Shown: positions 1 through 11,350 of the stretch, piece after piece | Layout of the letters: every line of letters starts with the position of its first letter | Numbering within the stretch: position 1 is the stretch's first letter | NCBI RefSeq assembly: GCF_029167375.1 | Contig: NZ_JARFTP010000014.1 | Coordinates: 1 to 64,000 of the forward strand | Origin: Tsukamurella sp. 8F | GTDB lineage: Bacteria; Actinomycetota; Actinomycetes; Mycobacteriales; Mycobacteriaceae | Length of the DNA stretch: 64,000 bases | Direction: 5' to 3' | Made by a program: the position numbers and the translations under genes | The notes under the pieces: model-generated | Seen by the model: the letters and a program-made list of their open reading frames with translations, nothing else | What the model was told of the DNA's origin: nothing | Databases searched by the model: none

Positions 1-11
1 CCCCCCCCCCC

Positions 12-29
12 GGCGGGCCCCCCCCCGCC
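12..29 (-). terminator. GC hairpin just after atpC
   Basis: A perfect 6-bp stem (12-17 with 24-29) closes a C6 loop; on the minus strand it is followed by a run of about eleven G. It lies about 15 nt beyond the atpC stop and could end or attenuate the atp transcript. There is no T tract and the window edge cuts off what follows, so the role is uncertain. Confidence 0.3.
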
Positions 30-44
30 TCTCCGTCGTGTCGC

Positions 45-428
45 CTACTTGTGCGCCAGATACTCCAGCGCGCGCAGGCGGCCCTGTGCGGTGGCCTGCT
101 CGTCGGATCCGTCGGCCGCAGCCTCGAGATCACGCTTGACGTCTGCCTCGTTGAGCGACGTGGCCCACTCGGCGGCGTCGGCGAGAACCGTCACCTTCTC
201 ACCGGTGACGGACAGGAACCCGCCGTGGATGGCGGCCGCCACGCGGTCGCCCTGGACCGGGTCGATCGCGACCGCACCACCGTCGATCAGCTGACCGAAC
301 AGCGGTTCGTGCTGCGCCAGCACACCGAGTTCGCCCTCGGTGGTCTGCGCGATCACGAATGTCGCCTCGCCCGAGTAGAGGCGCTCCTCCACCGAGACGA
401 TCTCGACCTGAAAACTCCCGTCAGCCAC
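45..428 (-). CDS. atpC: ATP synthase F1 epsilon subunit
   Basis: 127-aa epsilon subunit of the F1 central stalk, the last gene of the atp operon. The N-terminal beta-barrel is recognisable (QVEIVSVEERLYSGEA at about 7-22, then GELGVLAQHEPL). The C-terminal helical part is short, as in mycobacteria, where the epsilon C-terminus helps to limit ATP hydrolysis (family knowledge). The stop is TAG at 45-47. Only 6 nt separate it from atpD, so the two are cotranscribed. Identity is secure from sequence and position. Confidence 0.97.
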   Translation of the reverse strand: MADGSFQVEIVSVEERLYSGEATFVIAQTTEGELGVLAQHEPLFGQLIDGGAVAIDPVQGDRVAAAIHGGFLSVTGEKVTVLADAAEWATSLNEADVKRDLEAAADGSDEQATAQGRLRALEYLAHK

Positions 429-434
429 TGGCCG

Positions 435-1892
<1,458 letters not shown>

Positions 1893-2807
1893 CTAGTTCG
1901 CGAGGGCGCTGGAGCCGCCGACGATCTCGCTGATTTCCTGGGTGATCTGCGCCTGACGCAGCTGGTTGGCCTCACGGGAGAGCGAGGTGGCCAGCTCGTT
2001 GGCGTTGTCGGTAGCCGCCTTCATGGCCGTGCGCCGCGCGGCGCTCTCGGACGCCGCCGCATCGAGCAGGGCCGCGAAGACCCTGGTCGCCACATATTTC
2101 GGCAGCAGCGCGTTGAGCAGGGTCTCGGCGCCGGGCTCGAACGAATAGTTCCGCTCCGGCCCGGTCTCGTCGCCCTCGTGCTCCTCCACCACGAGCGGCG
2201 CCATGCGGCGCACCTCGGGGATCTGAGAAAGCATGGACTTGAATCGTGTGAAGACGAGGTGCAGCTCGTCCACACCGTGCGTCTCGACGCCGTCGATCGT
2301 GACGTACTCGTCCGACCCGGCGGTGAACAGCTTCACCAGCGTGTCGGTCGCGGCGACCGCGTCGGAGTGATGCGGCTGCTGCGAGAACCCGGTCCACGAG
2401 CCCGCGACCTTCTGACCGCGGAACGTGAAGTAGTCGACACCCTTCTGTCCGAGGACGTAGAGCACCGGCTCCTTGCCCTCCTCCTTGAGCAGTTGGAGCA
2501 GCTCGCGCGTCTCCTTGAGCACGTTGGAGTTGTAGCCGCCGCACATACCGCGGTCCGAGGTGACGACCAGAACCGCCGCACGCTTCGGATCGTCCCGTGC
2601 GACGAGCAGCGGATGATCGAGCGTGCCGCTCTTGCCGGCGAGCTCGGAGAGCACCGAGGTCATCTCCTCCGCATACGGCTTGGATGCCGCCACGCGGGCC
2701 TGCGCCTTGGTGATCCGCGAGGTCGCGATCAGTTCCTGCGCCTTGGTGATCTTCTTGGTCGAGTTGACCGACCGGATCCGCGAGCGCAGCTCCCGGATAC
2801 TAGCCAT
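1893..2807 (-). CDS. atpG: ATP synthase F1 gamma subunit
   Basis: 304-aa rotor shaft of F1. The N-terminal helix ([20 protein letters not shown]) and C-terminal helix ([20 protein letters not shown]) form the expected coiled coil. Between about residues 165 and 185 there is an extra loop before [15 protein letters not shown]. It is in the position of the mycobacterial-specific gamma loop and of similar length, although its residues differ from what I recall for M. tuberculosis. The start ATG overlaps the atpA stop by 8 nt, which suggests translational coupling. Confidence 0.97.
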   Translation of the reverse strand: MASIRELRSRIRSVNSTKKITKAQELIATSRITKAQARVAASKPYAEEMTSVLSELAGKSGTLDHPLLVARDDPKRAAVLVVTSDRGMCGGYNSNVLKETRELLQLLKEEGKEPVLYVLGQKGVDYFTFRGQKVAGSWTGFSQQPHHSDAVAATDTLVKLFTAGSDEYVTIDGVETHGVDELHLVFTRFKSMLSQIPEVRRMAPLVVEEHEGDETGPERNYSFEPGAETLLNALLPKYVATRVFAALLDAAASESAARRTAMKAATDNANELATSLSREANQLRQAQITQEISEIVGGSSALAN

Positions 2808-4434
2808 TCTTCTTTACCTTGATCGTCTCCTGCTCGACGTCCTCGGCAGGCAACGTGCCCGCCTCGGCCTCGTTGACGACGCGTGATCCGTCTGAGGCGA
2901 GGAAGCTCTGCTTGAAGTGGTTGGTCTCGTTCACCAGGATCTCGGCCTGGTCCTTCTCGAGCACCTTGCCGCCCTGGATGGACTCGTACACACCGGATGC
3001 GGCGTGGTGCAGGTGGCTGAGCAGCTCACTGTCGAACCGGCGGACGTCCTCGACCGGCACCGAGTCGTAGTGGCCCTCACCGCAGAGGTAGATCGACACG
3101 ATCTGGTCCTCGACGGGCACCGGGCTGTACTGGTCCTGCTTGAGCAGCTCGACCCAGCGGGCGCCGCGCGCCAACTGCGCCTTCGACGCGTCATCGAGGT
3201 CCGAGGCGAAGGCCGAGAAGGCCTCCAGCTCACGGAACTGCGCCAGCTCCAGACGCAGCGAGCCGGACACCTTCCGCAGGCCCTTGGACTGCGCCGCACC
3301 ACCGACGCGGGACACCGAGGTACCGACGTTGATGGCGGGGCGGACGCCCTTGTTGAAAAGATCGGACTCCAGGAAGACCTGGCCGTCGGTGATCGAGATG
3401 ACGTTGGTCGGGATGAACGCCGAGACGTCGTTGGCCTTGGTCTCGATGATCGGCAGGGCCGTCATGGAACCGCCACCCAGCGCGTCGGACAGCTTGGCCG
3501 CGCGCTCCAGCAGGCGGGAGTGCAGGTAGAAGACGTCGCCGGGGTACGCCTCACGGCCCGGCGGTCGGCGCAGCAGCAGTGAGATGGCGCGGTACGCCTC
3601 GGCCTGCTTGGAGAGGTCGTCGAAGACGATCAGGACGTGCTTGCCCTGGTACATCCAGTGCTGGCCGATGGCCGAACCGGTGTAGGGCGCCAGCCACTTG
3701 AAGCCGGCCGAATCGGAGGCGGGGGCCGCGACGATCGTGGTGTAGTCCATCGCGCCGGCCTCGTCGAGGGCGGACTTGACGCCCGCGATGGTCGAGCCCT
3801 TCTGGCCGATCGCTACGTAGATGCAGCGGACCTGCTTGGTCGCGTCGCCCGACTCCCAGTTCGCCTTCTGGTTGAGGATCGCGTCGATGCAGACCGCGGT
3901 CTTGCCGGTCTTGCGGTCGCCGATGACCAGCTGACGCTGTCCGCGCCCGATCGCGGTCATGGCGTCGATGGCCTTGATCCCGGTCGCGAGCGACTCCTCG
4001 ACGGGCTGGCGCTCGAGCACCGACGCCGCCTGCAGCTCGAGGACACGCTGCTCCTCGGCCTCGATGTCGCCCAGGCCGTCGATCGGCTGCCCGAGCGGGT
4101 TCACCACGCGGCCGAGGAACTTGTCACCGACCGGTACGGAGAGCACGTCGCCGGTGCGGGTGACCTGTTGCCCCTCCTCGATCTCCTCGTAGTTACCGAG
4201 GACGACGGCACCGATCTCGTCCTCATCGAGGTTCAGGGCCACGCCGAGAACCCCGCCGGGGAACTCGAGCAGCTCGTTGGCCATCGCCCCGGGGAGCCCC
4301 GTGACGTGCGCGATGCCGTCGGAGGTGTCCGAGACGGTGCCGATTTCCTCGCGCGAGGCGTCCGCTTCGAAGGTCGTTACGTACTGCTCGATCGCGCCCT
4401 TGACGTCGTCGGATGAGATCGTCAACTCAGCCAT
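2800..4434 (-). CDS. atpA: ATP synthase F1 alpha subunit
   Basis: 544-aa non-catalytic nucleotide-binding subunit of F1. The P-loop GDRKTGKT is at residues 172-179, followed by [13 protein letters not shown] and the conserved SISDGQ-like region ([15 protein letters not shown]). The protein extends past the usual alpha C-terminus with a charged tail ([15 protein letters not shown]). This matches the mycobacterial alpha C-terminal extension, which is known to suppress ATP hydrolysis. It lies 51 nt after atpFH and overlaps atpG by 8 nt. Confidence 0.98.
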   Translation of the reverse strand: MAELTISSDDVKGAIEQYVTTFEADASREEIGTVSDTSDGIAHVTGLPGAMANELLEFPGGVLGVALNLDEDEIGAVVLGNYEEIEEGQQVTRTGDVLSVPVGDKFLGRVVNPLGQPIDGLGDIEAEEQRVLELQAASVLERQPVEESLATGIKAIDAMTAIGRGQRQLVIGDRKTGKTAVCIDAILNQKANWESGDATKQVRCIYVAIGQKGSTIAGVKSALDEAGAMDYTTIVAAPASDSAGFKWLAPYTGSAIGQHWMYQGKHVLIVFDDLSKQAEAYRAISLLLRRPPGREAYPGDVFYLHSRLLERAAKLSDALGGGSMTALPIIETKANDVSAFIPTNVISITDGQVFLESDLFNKGVRPAINVGTSVSRVGGAAQSKGLRKVSGSLRLELAQFRELEAFSAFASDLDDASKAQLARGARWVELLKQDQYSPVPVEDQIVSIYLCGEGHYDSVPVEDVRRFDSELLSHLHHAASGVYESIQGGKVLEKDQAEILVNETNHFKQSFLASDGSRVVNEAEAGTLPAEDVEQETIKVKKNG

Positions 4435-4485
4435 GAGTACTCGTTTCCCTTTTTCTTGGTTCTTCGTGGAAGTTCTGGTCTCGGC

Positions 4486-5832
4486 CTAGCGCGGCAGCTG
4501 GCCGGCGGCCTTGGCGAGCCGGGAGGCGACGTCGCCGTCGATCACCTCGTCGCCGACGGTGATGCGCAGCCCGCCCAGCAGCTCGGGGTCGACCTCGGTC
4601 TGAATGGAGATACTGCGCTGGTAGATGCGGCCCAGCAACCCGGTTGCCCGTTCCGTCTGCGCCTGGGTGAGTTCGGTCGCACTCCGTACGTGCGCGACCG
4701 ACTCTCCGCGGCGCGCCGCGGCCAGGTCTGCGATCGAGGCCACCGCGCTGTCCGCACCGCGCGAGCGGAGCAACCGCACCGTCTGGCGCAGCAGGGCCGC
4801 GGTGTACTCGTTCACCTTGCCACCGAACACGCGCTCCATCAGGCCGACACGATCTTCGACCGGCACCCGGGTATCCGACAGCAGCGAGTTGAGCTTCGGC
4901 TCGGACTCTAGTAGCCGCCCGGCGCGGAAGAGCTCGTCCTCCGTGTCGTCGATGCGGCCCGCGCGCTCTGCTCGCAGCAGCACCGCAACACGTGCCTGTC
5001 GCTCTATCGCGGTCGAGAAGTCCGCCGGGGCGGACCACTTCGATGCCGCGGCGTCCTGCACGAAGACGACGGCGGTGTCGCTGATCTTGCCGCCGAACAG
5101 GCGTGACACGAGCGCTCGCTTGGCCTCCGCGTTGCCGGACGGCTCGGCGAGGTGCTTCCGCAGAACCGGGTTCTCGTTCAGCACGTGCACGACGTTCGCG
5201 AGATCCGCCGCCACCTCGGCGGTCGCTGCGTCGTCCAGCTCGGCGACGCGGGCGTCGAATCCGGTCGAGAGCTTGCGCACCGCCTCGCGGCTCGCCGCAC
5301 GCAGGGAGAAGGTCCCGATGCGGTCGGACGCCTCGGTCTGCGGCCCGGTCACCGACGACGCCATCTGCTCCAGCTCGTCCAGCGTGCGATCGATGGACGC
5401 CGACCGCGCGGCCGGATCCTCCAGGTGGCCCCGGACCAGCCGGCCCGCGACGTCTACCGACTCGGCGCCCAGCGCACCGCGGAGGCCGCGGATCAGGTTC
5501 GAGCGGTTCAGCTCGACCTGCCCGCGCCCGTGCTCCGCGATACGAGCCACCTCACGGTCGGACTGTTCGCGCAGCTCGTCCCGGATCGAATCCGCGTCAC
5601 CGCGGGCCTCGTCACGGATCTGGCTGCCCTCACGCGCGGCGTCGGCGCGTGCCCGCTCCCCCGCCGCACCGGCCTCGGCCAGCTTGTCCTGCGCGGCGCG
5701 CGATTCCTCGAGCTGTGCGCGCACTGCCTCCTGCCGCTCCCGCATCATCTTCTTCAGCGGGGGAAGCAGCCACTTCCACAGGCAGAACAGGATGACGGCG
5801 AAGCCGATCAGCTGTCCAATGAAAATCGACAT
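4486..5832 (-). CDS. atpFH: Fused ATP synthase b-delta stator subunit
   Basis: 448-aa fusion of a second b-type subunit with delta. It has an N-terminal membrane helix (about residues 4-26), a long charged coiled coil to about 165, then a delta (OSCP-like) domain that holds the top of F1. The C-terminal motif LLGGLRITVGDEVIDGDV is typical of delta. This fusion is characteristic of Mycobacteriales, which also keep a separate atpF. The ATG (5830-5832) directly abuts the atpF stop (5833-5835), with no intergenic space. Confidence 0.97.
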   Translation of the reverse strand: MSIFIGQLIGFAVILFCLWKWLLPPLKKMMRERQEAVRAQLEESRAAQDKLAEAGAAGERARADAAREGSQIRDEARGDADSIRDELREQSDREVARIAEHGRGQVELNRSNLIRGLRGALGAESVDVAGRLVRGHLEDPAARSASIDRTLDELEQMASSVTGPQTEASDRIGTFSLRAASREAVRKLSTGFDARVAELDDAATAEVAADLANVVHVLNENPVLRKHLAEPSGNAEAKRALVSRLFGGKISDTAVVFVQDAAASKWSAPADFSTAIERQARVAVLLRAERAGRIDDTEDELFRAGRLLESEPKLNSLLSDTRVPVEDRVGLMERVFGGKVNEYTAALLRQTVRLLRSRGADSAVASIADLAAARRGESVAHVRSATELTQAQTERATGLLGRIYQRSISIQTEVDPELLGGLRITVGDEVIDGDVASRLAKAAGQLPR

Positions 5833-6342
5833 CTAGTTCTTCACCGCCGTCTTGGTAGTCAAGCGCTCCAGTTCCGCCGTCAGAGACGGGTCCTTCGTCA
5901 CGTCGAAGCCCAGCACTCGCGTCGCGAGCGTCGCAGACAGAGGACCGAGATCCTGCCTCGCGCCCTCCGCTGCCGTCTGGCCCGACGCCTTCAGCTGCTC
6001 GGTCTGCTCACGGGCGAGTGCGTCCGCCTCGGCACTCGCCCGCTGCTTCTGCTCCTCCATGGACGCGCGACCCGCGGATCGCGCGTCGTCGCGGATGGCC
6101 CCCGCCTCGGCCCGCGCGTCCCGAAGGCCGTCGCGGTACTCGGACTCGGCGTCCTCGAAGCCCTTGGCGGCCGCCCGGTGGTCGTTCGCCGTCTTCTCGA
6201 TCATCTCGTCGCGGTCCTTCAGGACCTTGCGGATGGGCGGCACGACGAAGAACCAGATGACCGCGAGCACGATCAAGAAGATGATCAGCTCGGCGAAAAA
6301 GGTGCCGTTGGGGATGAGGAAGTTTCCCTCAGCGAGCTGCAT
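5833..6342 (-). CDS. atpF: ATP synthase Fo b subunit
   Basis: 169-aa peripheral stalk subunit. A hydrophobic N-terminal helix (FFAELIIFLIVLAVIWFFVV, about 15-34) is followed by a long polar coiled coil rich in Ala, Asp, Glu and Arg. It pairs with the b-like part of AtpFH to form the asymmetric stator. It lies 30 nt after atpE and abuts atpFH. Confidence 0.97.
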   Translation of the reverse strand: MQLAEGNFLIPNGTFFAELIIFLIVLAVIWFFVVPPIRKVLKDRDEMIEKTANDHRAAAKGFEDAESEYRDGLRDARAEAGAIRDDARSAGRASMEEQKQRASAEADALAREQTEQLKASGQTAAEGARQDLGPLSATLATRVLGFDVTKDPSLTAELERLTTKTAVKN

Positions 6343-6372
6343 GACGTCAGTTCCCGTTCTTACGAGTGAGAG

Positions 6373-6667
<295 letters not shown>

Positions 6668-6713
6668 GGTCTTGGTGCCACGACACGGTGTGCGCCGGGG
6701 CGGGTCTAGCGGT

Positions 6714-7460
6714 CTAGTGCTCCTCTGTCTCCATGGACTGCGAGAAGTACAGAATGGTCAGCAGGGCGAAGATGAACGCCTGGATGAGGCCGACGAAGAG
6801 GTCGAACATCTTCCAGATCGCGTTCGGCGCCCACATGATGTACGGCGGGAACAGCGCGATGAGCGCGACCATGACGCCGCCGGCGAACATGTTGCCGAAG
6901 AGTCGGAGGGACAGCGAGACCGGCTTGGCCAGCTCCTCGATGATGTTGATCGGGGCGAGGCCGATGGCGTGGCCCTTGATCAGCTTGGCCGGGTGGCCGA
7001 GGATGCCGCGGCGGCGGACACCGGCCGCGTGGTACCAGACGAAGACGACCAGCACGAGTGCGTACACGAAGTTGACGTCGGACGCCGGCGGCGCGAACAG
7101 CTCATGCGACGTGCCGTCCTGGCCGTACTGCACCGGGAGGACCGAGAGCCAGTTCGCGATGAGGATGAACGTGAACAGTGTGACCGCGAGCGGCAGCACG
7201 AAGGGCGCGATACGCATGCCGATCGATCCCTCGATCTGCTGCCGCATCTGCACCGTGATGGTCTCGAAGAACAGCTGCACGCCGTTCGGCACTCCGGTGG
7301 AGGTGACCTTCGAGCGCACGATGAACGCCAGGATCAGCACGATCACGGCCGCGATGGCCGTCGCCAGGATCGTGTCCGTATTGAAGGTCATGCCCAAGAA
7401 CTCGGCCGTCTTGTGGTGGCCGACCTCGATCCCGCCCTCAGCGATGTTTATGGAGCTCAT
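6714..7460 (-). CDS. atpB: ATP synthase Fo a subunit
   Basis: 248-aa membrane stator that forms the two proton half-channels next to the c-ring. Five to six hydrophobic helices are visible. The essential arginine is R186 in [14 protein letters not shown], and the last helix has the usual [20 protein letters not shown] pattern. The start overlaps the stop of the AtpI-like gene by 4 nt (ATGA). An unusually long gap of 86 nt, holding a hairpin, separates it from atpE. Confidence 0.98.
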   Translation of the reverse strand: MSSINIAEGGIEVGHHKTAEFLGMTFNTDTILATAIAAVIVLILAFIVRSKVTSTGVPNGVQLFFETITVQMRQQIEGSIGMRIAPFVLPLAVTLFTFILIANWLSVLPVQYGQDGTSHELFAPPASDVNFVYALVLVVFVWYHAAGVRRRGILGHPAKLIKGHAIGLAPINIIEELAKPVSLSLRLFGNMFAGGVMVALIALFPPYIMWAPNAIWKMFDLFVGLIQAFIFALLTILYFSQSMETEEH

Positions 7461-7912
7461 GACTGTGTACGGAGTCCTTTCAGAACAGGGATCACAGAGT
7501 GGAGGACCAGCACGACCTGCCCGATCGCGAGTCCGAAGATGAGTCCGAGGCCGGCGGGCTTGAACAACCAGGCGACAGCCAGAGCGATGACCGTGACGAC
7601 CGCGAGGCGGAACGTCGCGTTGATGGCGACGGGAGCCTTACGCGGCTGCGCCTCCGCCGTGGCGGTCGAGACCTTGAGCATCACGAGCTTGGCGTTACCG
7701 AGTGCAAGGAGGCCGCCCACGAGGAACCACGCGGCGAACAGGACGTTGCCGAACGCTGCGGCGATCCCGGCGGCGACGACCGACAGGGCGACGATGATAA
7801 CGAGGGGATTGACCAGGCTGAGCGGCGGAAGGGGGAGATTCACGCCCTCAGGCGCGGCGGGGTCCGACTCCGGCGCCACGTGCGGAACCGGATCCGAGGC
7901 TGGCGTCGTCAT
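7457..7912 (-). CDS. AtpI-like membrane protein heading the atp operon
   Basis: 151-aa protein with a Pro/Ala-rich cytosolic N-terminus (about 35 residues) and four hydrophobic segments, ending [20 protein letters not shown]. It corresponds in position and topology to the AtpI-like gene before atpB in mycobacteria (Rv1303 type). AtpI proteins are thought to assist c-ring assembly and Mg2+ handling. A strong Shine-Dalgarno (gaaggagggg) precedes the ATG. It is the first gene of the operon. Confidence 0.85.
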   Translation of the reverse strand: MTTPASDPVPHVAPESDPAAPEGVNLPLPPLSLVNPLVIIVALSVVAAGIAAAFGNVLFAAWFLVGGLLALGNAKLVMLKVSTATAEAQPRKAPVAINATFRLAVVTVIALAVAWLFKPAGLGLIFGLAIGQVVLVLHSVIPVLKGLRTQS

Positions 7913-8142
7913 ATCCCCTCCTTCGGGGTGTCGGCCGATATTCTTCGTTGAACATCAGGTCAGGCGGCGTCTGCCGAGACCACGCGTGTACGCGCGATCT
8001 CTCGTGATCAGCTGAAACTCTACCAATCGCCCAGGCTGGCGCACACATCGGGGCCGCACCGTCGAGCGAGGTCTGGTGTCCGCCAGGCTGCACCTTTCGT
8101 GCACGCTGCTCAGCTTCGTCTCAGGCCTATCAACTACAGCCC

Positions 8143-8148
8143 ATAGTA
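8143..8148 (-). promoter_or_regulatory. Candidate -10 box for the atp operon
   Basis: TACTAT on the minus strand fits the TAnnnT pattern used by the main actinobacterial sigma factor. It lies just downstream of the mce terminator and ahead of the atp leader. No good -35 is found at 16-19 nt, so this is a weak call made mainly on position. Confidence 0.3.
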
Positions 8149-8168
8149 CTACATACTGTCGGTAAAGA

Positions 8169-8207
8169 GGAAGCCGGAGACCGCGGCAGTCGCAGGCTCC
8201 GGCTTCC
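8169..8207 (-). terminator. Intrinsic terminator of the mce operon
   Basis: A perfect 11-bp inverted repeat (8169-8179 with 8197-8207, ggaagccggag and its complement) encloses a 17-nt loop. On the minus strand it is followed by tctttacc. It begins 25 nt after the stop of the last mce-operon gene and separates this transcript from the atp operon. Confidence 0.75.
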
Positions 8208-8232
8208 ATGGGTTCTCGTCGATCTTCGCTGG

Positions 8233-9285
8233 TCAGCCGCCCGGCGCGGGCGCCGGGGTAGCAGCGGCTCCGCCGGTCGGGGCAGCACCGGTGGGAGCCG
8301 GGGCCGCAGCCGACGGTGTCGCGCCCGCGCTCGGTGCCGTCGTCGACCCGCCGGCCTGAGGCAGGACACCCGGCTGCGCGGGCGCACCGGAGTCCGTGAT
8401 CTGCCAGTTGTGGTCTTTGTCCAGCGTGATGTCGTACAGCACGACGGACGTCTGGCCGTTGGTGTTCTGGATCGTGGTCGTCGACACCCGCACGTAGACC
8501 GTGACCTTGTAGATGCTGCCCGACCGCGAGTTGACGACCGCGTCGAGCGACTGGCCCTTCGAGACCCACTGCAGCGGCGTCGTGAGCTGTTCCATCGGGC
8601 TGAAGACCGCGTCGTACTTCTTCTTCATGTCGTCCGACACGCCCTTGACGACAGCGTTCTTCCACGGCGTCAGGTCGTGGTAGTCGATGTTCGCCGCGCC
8701 CTGCGCGTAGTCCGAGGCGACCTGCTCCGCCTTCGCGTCATCGGCCTGCTGGCTCTTCAGCTTGGACAGGTCGCTGCCCTTCACGTACCACATGACCGCG
8801 CACAGCACGAGCGCGGCGAGGACCGCGATGGTGAGCACCGTCGCGACGATCGTGAGCACCGTCGACTTCGATCCGCCGGCGGTGGCCGCCTTCGCGGCTG
8901 GGCGAGACGGGCGCCGCGGCGCCGGTCTCGACGGCTTCTGCCGCGCCTTGCGCTTGATCGGGACCGTCTCGCCGTCGTCGGCCTCGCCGTCGTCGATCTC
9001 GTCGGCGCCGGCGCCGCGGGTCTCGTCGCCGTCCGAGTCGTCGTCGCCCTCATCGTCGTCGTCGATGTACTCCTCGACTATCACGCGGCGGCGCTTCTTC
9101 TTCGCGGGTGTCTTGCCGAGGTCGACCTCCGCGGCATCCCCCTCCGAGGCGGCCGTGGTGGTCTCGGCGTCGACGGCGTCCTCGACGTCGGCCGCTTCGC
9201 CGTCGGCGGGCTTGCCGTCGGGCTTGTTGTCACTCAATGAATCGCTACCAATCGTGTCGTTGCGCGCCACTGCGCCGAGGGGCAT
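8233..9285 (-). CDS. Mce-associated membrane protein
   Basis: 350-aa protein with three parts. Residues 1-140 are a disordered cytosolic region, rich in Asp/Glu and then in Lys/Arg/Pro. One transmembrane helix lies at about 144-168 (VLTIVATVLTIAVLAALVLCAVMWYV). An exported domain of about 130 residues follows, then a Pro/Ala/Thr-rich tail. This layout and the position after mceF fit the Mam proteins, which stabilise Mce transporters in mycobacteria. Only one such gene is present here; many mce operons have two or more. The start is uncertain: an in-frame GTG five codons downstream is equally possible. Confidence 0.75.
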   Translation of the reverse strand: MPLGAVARNDTIGSDSLSDNKPDGKPADGEAADVEDAVDAETTTAASEGDAAEVDLGKTPAKKKRRRVIVEEYIDDDDEGDDDSDGDETRGAGADEIDDGEADDGETVPIKRKARQKPSRPAPRRPSRPAAKAATAGGSKSTVLTIVATVLTIAVLAALVLCAVMWYVKGSDLSKLKSQQADDAKAEQVASDYAQGAANIDYHDLTPWKNAVVKGVSDDMKKKYDAVFSPMEQLTTPLQWVSKGQSLDAVVNSRSGSIYKVTVYVRVSTTTIQNTNGQTSVVLYDITLDKDHNWQITDSGAPAQPGVLPQAGGSTTAPSAGATPSAAAPAPTGAAPTGGAAATPAPAPGG

Positions 9286-9317
9286 CCCCGGCGCAGCGTA
9301 CGTCTACGGCCTTCCGG

Positions 9318-10280
9318 TCACTTCTTCGGAGGGATGGTCACTGTCAGGTTAGCCGCGCCGTCGTTGCCGAAGGTGTTCAGCATCTGGGAGAGCAGCGCGG
9401 ATACGTCGATCTTCGGAGCCACGTCCTCGATCGCTGCCGCTGCCGGAACGAGCGGCCCGACGATGGTGCCGAGATTCGGCAGCACCTTGTTCGTGTACGG
9501 CGTGATGCGGGCGAGATACGGGTTGATCGTCTGCGTCAGCTGGTCCGGGACGTTCGCCTTCTGGTTGAACTGGTCGAGCGTCTTCAGGATGTCGATGTCC
9601 TTCTCGATGAACAGCGAGTTGGCCTGCCCGAATCCGCGCAGCGCGGGAGCCAGCCAGCTCATATCCGACTGGTAGCTCTGCGTGTTCTCCAGCATCTGCC
9701 GGATGGACGGCATCCGCGAGAGGATCGTCTGCGACGCGAGGTTGCCCGCCGTCTGCAGGTTGGGTAGCGATCCCTCGGTCCCGCTCGTCGCCTGCCAGAC
9801 CGTGTCCGCGATCCCGCCGAGCTCCTTCGAGTTGATGTTGCTCGACAGTCCGGCGACCAGCTTGAAGATCTCGGGGATCGACAGCGGGTTCTTGACCTTG
9901 GAGGTCGCGATCTCGGTGCCGTTGGTCAGGTACGGCCCGTCCAGGTTGTCCGGCAGGAAGTCCACGAAGGGCTCACCGACGGCGGACAGCTGCTCGATCT
10001 TGACCCCCGTGTCCTGCGGGATCTTGTACGTGCGGTTGTACCGGACGTTGATCTTCGCTCCGTCACCGAGCTGGTCCACCGAGGTGACGTCACCGATCTT
10101 CACGCCGCGCAACAGCACCGAGGTGCCTTGCACCACCTGGTTGGCGTTCGCGACCTTCATCGACACCTCGGTGTACTTGCGCAGCGGGTTGTACTGCAGC
10201 ACCGAGAAGGTGATGTAGGCAGCACCGAAGACCATCACCACCGCAAACGTCAGAAGGGAGAAGAACGTGCTCTTCTTCAC
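9318..10280 (-). CDS. mceF: Mce family protein MceF
   Basis: 320-aa substrate-binding subunit of the Mce lipid importer. It has an N-terminal signal-anchor helix (about 5-27), an MlaD/Mce domain at about 38-115 (QGTSVLLRGVKIGDVTSV), then a long alpha-helical region that builds the periplasm-spanning tunnel with the other five Mce proteins. It starts with GTG at 10280, overlapping the mceE stop by 4 nt. Assignment as F rests on its place as the sixth mce gene. Confidence 0.88.
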   Translation of the reverse strand: MKKSTFFSLLTFAVVMVFGAAYITFSVLQYNPLRKYTEVSMKVANANQVVQGTSVLLRGVKIGDVTSVDQLGDGAKINVRYNRTYKIPQDTGVKIEQLSAVGEPFVDFLPDNLDGPYLTNGTEIATSKVKNPLSIPEIFKLVAGLSSNINSKELGGIADTVWQATSGTEGSLPNLQTAGNLASQTILSRMPSIRQMLENTQSYQSDMSWLAPALRGFGQANSLFIEKDIDILKTLDQFNQKANVPDQLTQTINPYLARITPYTNKVLPNLGTIVGPLVPAAAAIEDVAPKIDVSALLSQMLNTFGNDGAANLTVTIPPKK

Positions 10281-11350
10281 GGGACCGCTCCAAACTGCCG
10301 CAGGGTCTTGACCATCTGTTGGGCGACCACCTCATTGGGGACCTGGTTACCCACGCCCACGTTCTTGAGGTTCACCCGTGCCCCGCTCTTGACGAACGGG
10401 ATGAACTTGTTCTGTAGCAGGTCCTGCAGATTCGCCAGGTTGGCCGCGCGACCGTTCATGTTCGGCCAACCGGGGAACATGAGCGGCTTGAGCACGGTGG
10501 CCACGACGGCCGTCGTGTTCTCGAGCAGCGGTTCGGCGAACGTCAGGGGCGCCACTGCGTTGGAGACCCGGCTCAGGATCGCCAGGGCGCCTGCGGTGAC
10601 GTCCAAGGTGTTCTTGAGCCATACGTCTCCACCGGGCGCGAACAACGAGGCCACGGTGTCCGAGTGGTCGTGCACCGTGTCGACGAGGCTGCCGGCCGAC
10701 TGGATCGCCTGGGCGAGCTCGTCGTTCTGCTTGCCCAGGTCGACCACCGTGGTAGAGACCGTCTTGATCAGCGCCTGCAGCTTCTTCGGGTCCTCCGGCA
10801 GGTTGTCGTTGACCCGCTTGAAGGTGTCCTGGACCTGGATAAGGCTGCCGCTCCCGAGGAAGTTGGACAGGTCGACCAGAAGGTCCTCGATCTGCGTCGG
10901 CGCCTTCGTCTGGCTCATGGGCACCGTAGAACCCGCGCGCAGCAGGTTGTCGTAACCGGTGGTCGGCGCCTTGATCGCCACGTACACGTCGCCCAGGATC
11001 GTGTCCTGCTGGAGCGTCGCCGTCGACGTGGTCGGCACCTTGACGCCGTTCTGGAGCTTGACGTCGAGGATGGCCTTGCCGTCCTTGAGGTTCACCGCCT
11101 GCAGGCGGCCCGACGGTACGCCGTTCACGACCACGCGGGCCTTGTCCGGCAGGTTCAGCACGCTCGGGAAGTCGAGGTGCACGACGTAGCCGGAGCCGCC
11201 GCCGCTCTGGCCGGGCGCCGGGATCGACGACGGGTTGAAGTGCGATGAGCAGCCCGTCAGGCCCATCGCCGCGACGACCGCCGCGGCGACCACGCCCGCT
11301 GCCCTGCGGGTGAAGCCCCGCCGGGTGCGGTCGGAGAAAACAGTGCGCAT
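10277..11350 (-). CDS. mceE: Mce family lipoprotein MceE
   Basis: 357-aa Mce lipoprotein, the usual fifth subunit. The lipobox LTGC ends at C34, after a hydrophobic stretch that starts behind TRRGFTRRAAG. The T-R-R-x-F pattern resembles a Tat signal, which would be unusual for Mce subunits. The Mce domain runs from about 50 to 135 (YVVHLDFPSVLNL, DTILGDVYVAIKAP). The start is the ATG at 11350, touching the mceD stop (TGATG). An open frame extends 24 codons further upstream, but those codons lie inside mceD and precede the signal peptide. Confidence 0.9.
   Translation of the reverse strand: MRTVFSDRTRRGFTRRAAGVVAAAVVAAMGLTGCSSHFNPSSIPAPGQSGGGSGYVVHLDFPSVLNLPDKARVVVNGVPSGRLQAVNLKDGKAILDVKLQNGVKVPTTSTATLQQDTILGDVYVAIKAPTTGYDNLLRAGSTVPMSQTKAPTQIEDLLVDLSNFLGSGSLIQVQDTFKRVNDNLPEDPKKLQALIKTVSTTVVDLGKQNDELAQAIQSAGSLVDTVHDHSDTVASLFAPGGDVWLKNTLDVTAGALAILSRVSNAVAPLTFAEPLLENTTAVVATVLKPLMFPGWPNMNGRAANLANLQDLLQNKFIPFVKSGARVNLKNVGVGNQVPNEVVAQQMVKTLRQFGAVP

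Larger units (their letters stand above)
7913..8232. other. Leader of the atp operon and tail of the mce operon
   Basis: 320 nt without a gene. The mce terminator hairpin (8169-8207) comes first in minus-strand order, then a candidate atp promoter at about 8143-8148, then an untranslated leader of roughly 220 nt up to the AtpI-like start. Near 8089-8103 there is a small 5-bp hairpin (TGCAC, 5-nt loop, GTGCA). No open frame here looks coding. Confidence 0.6.
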
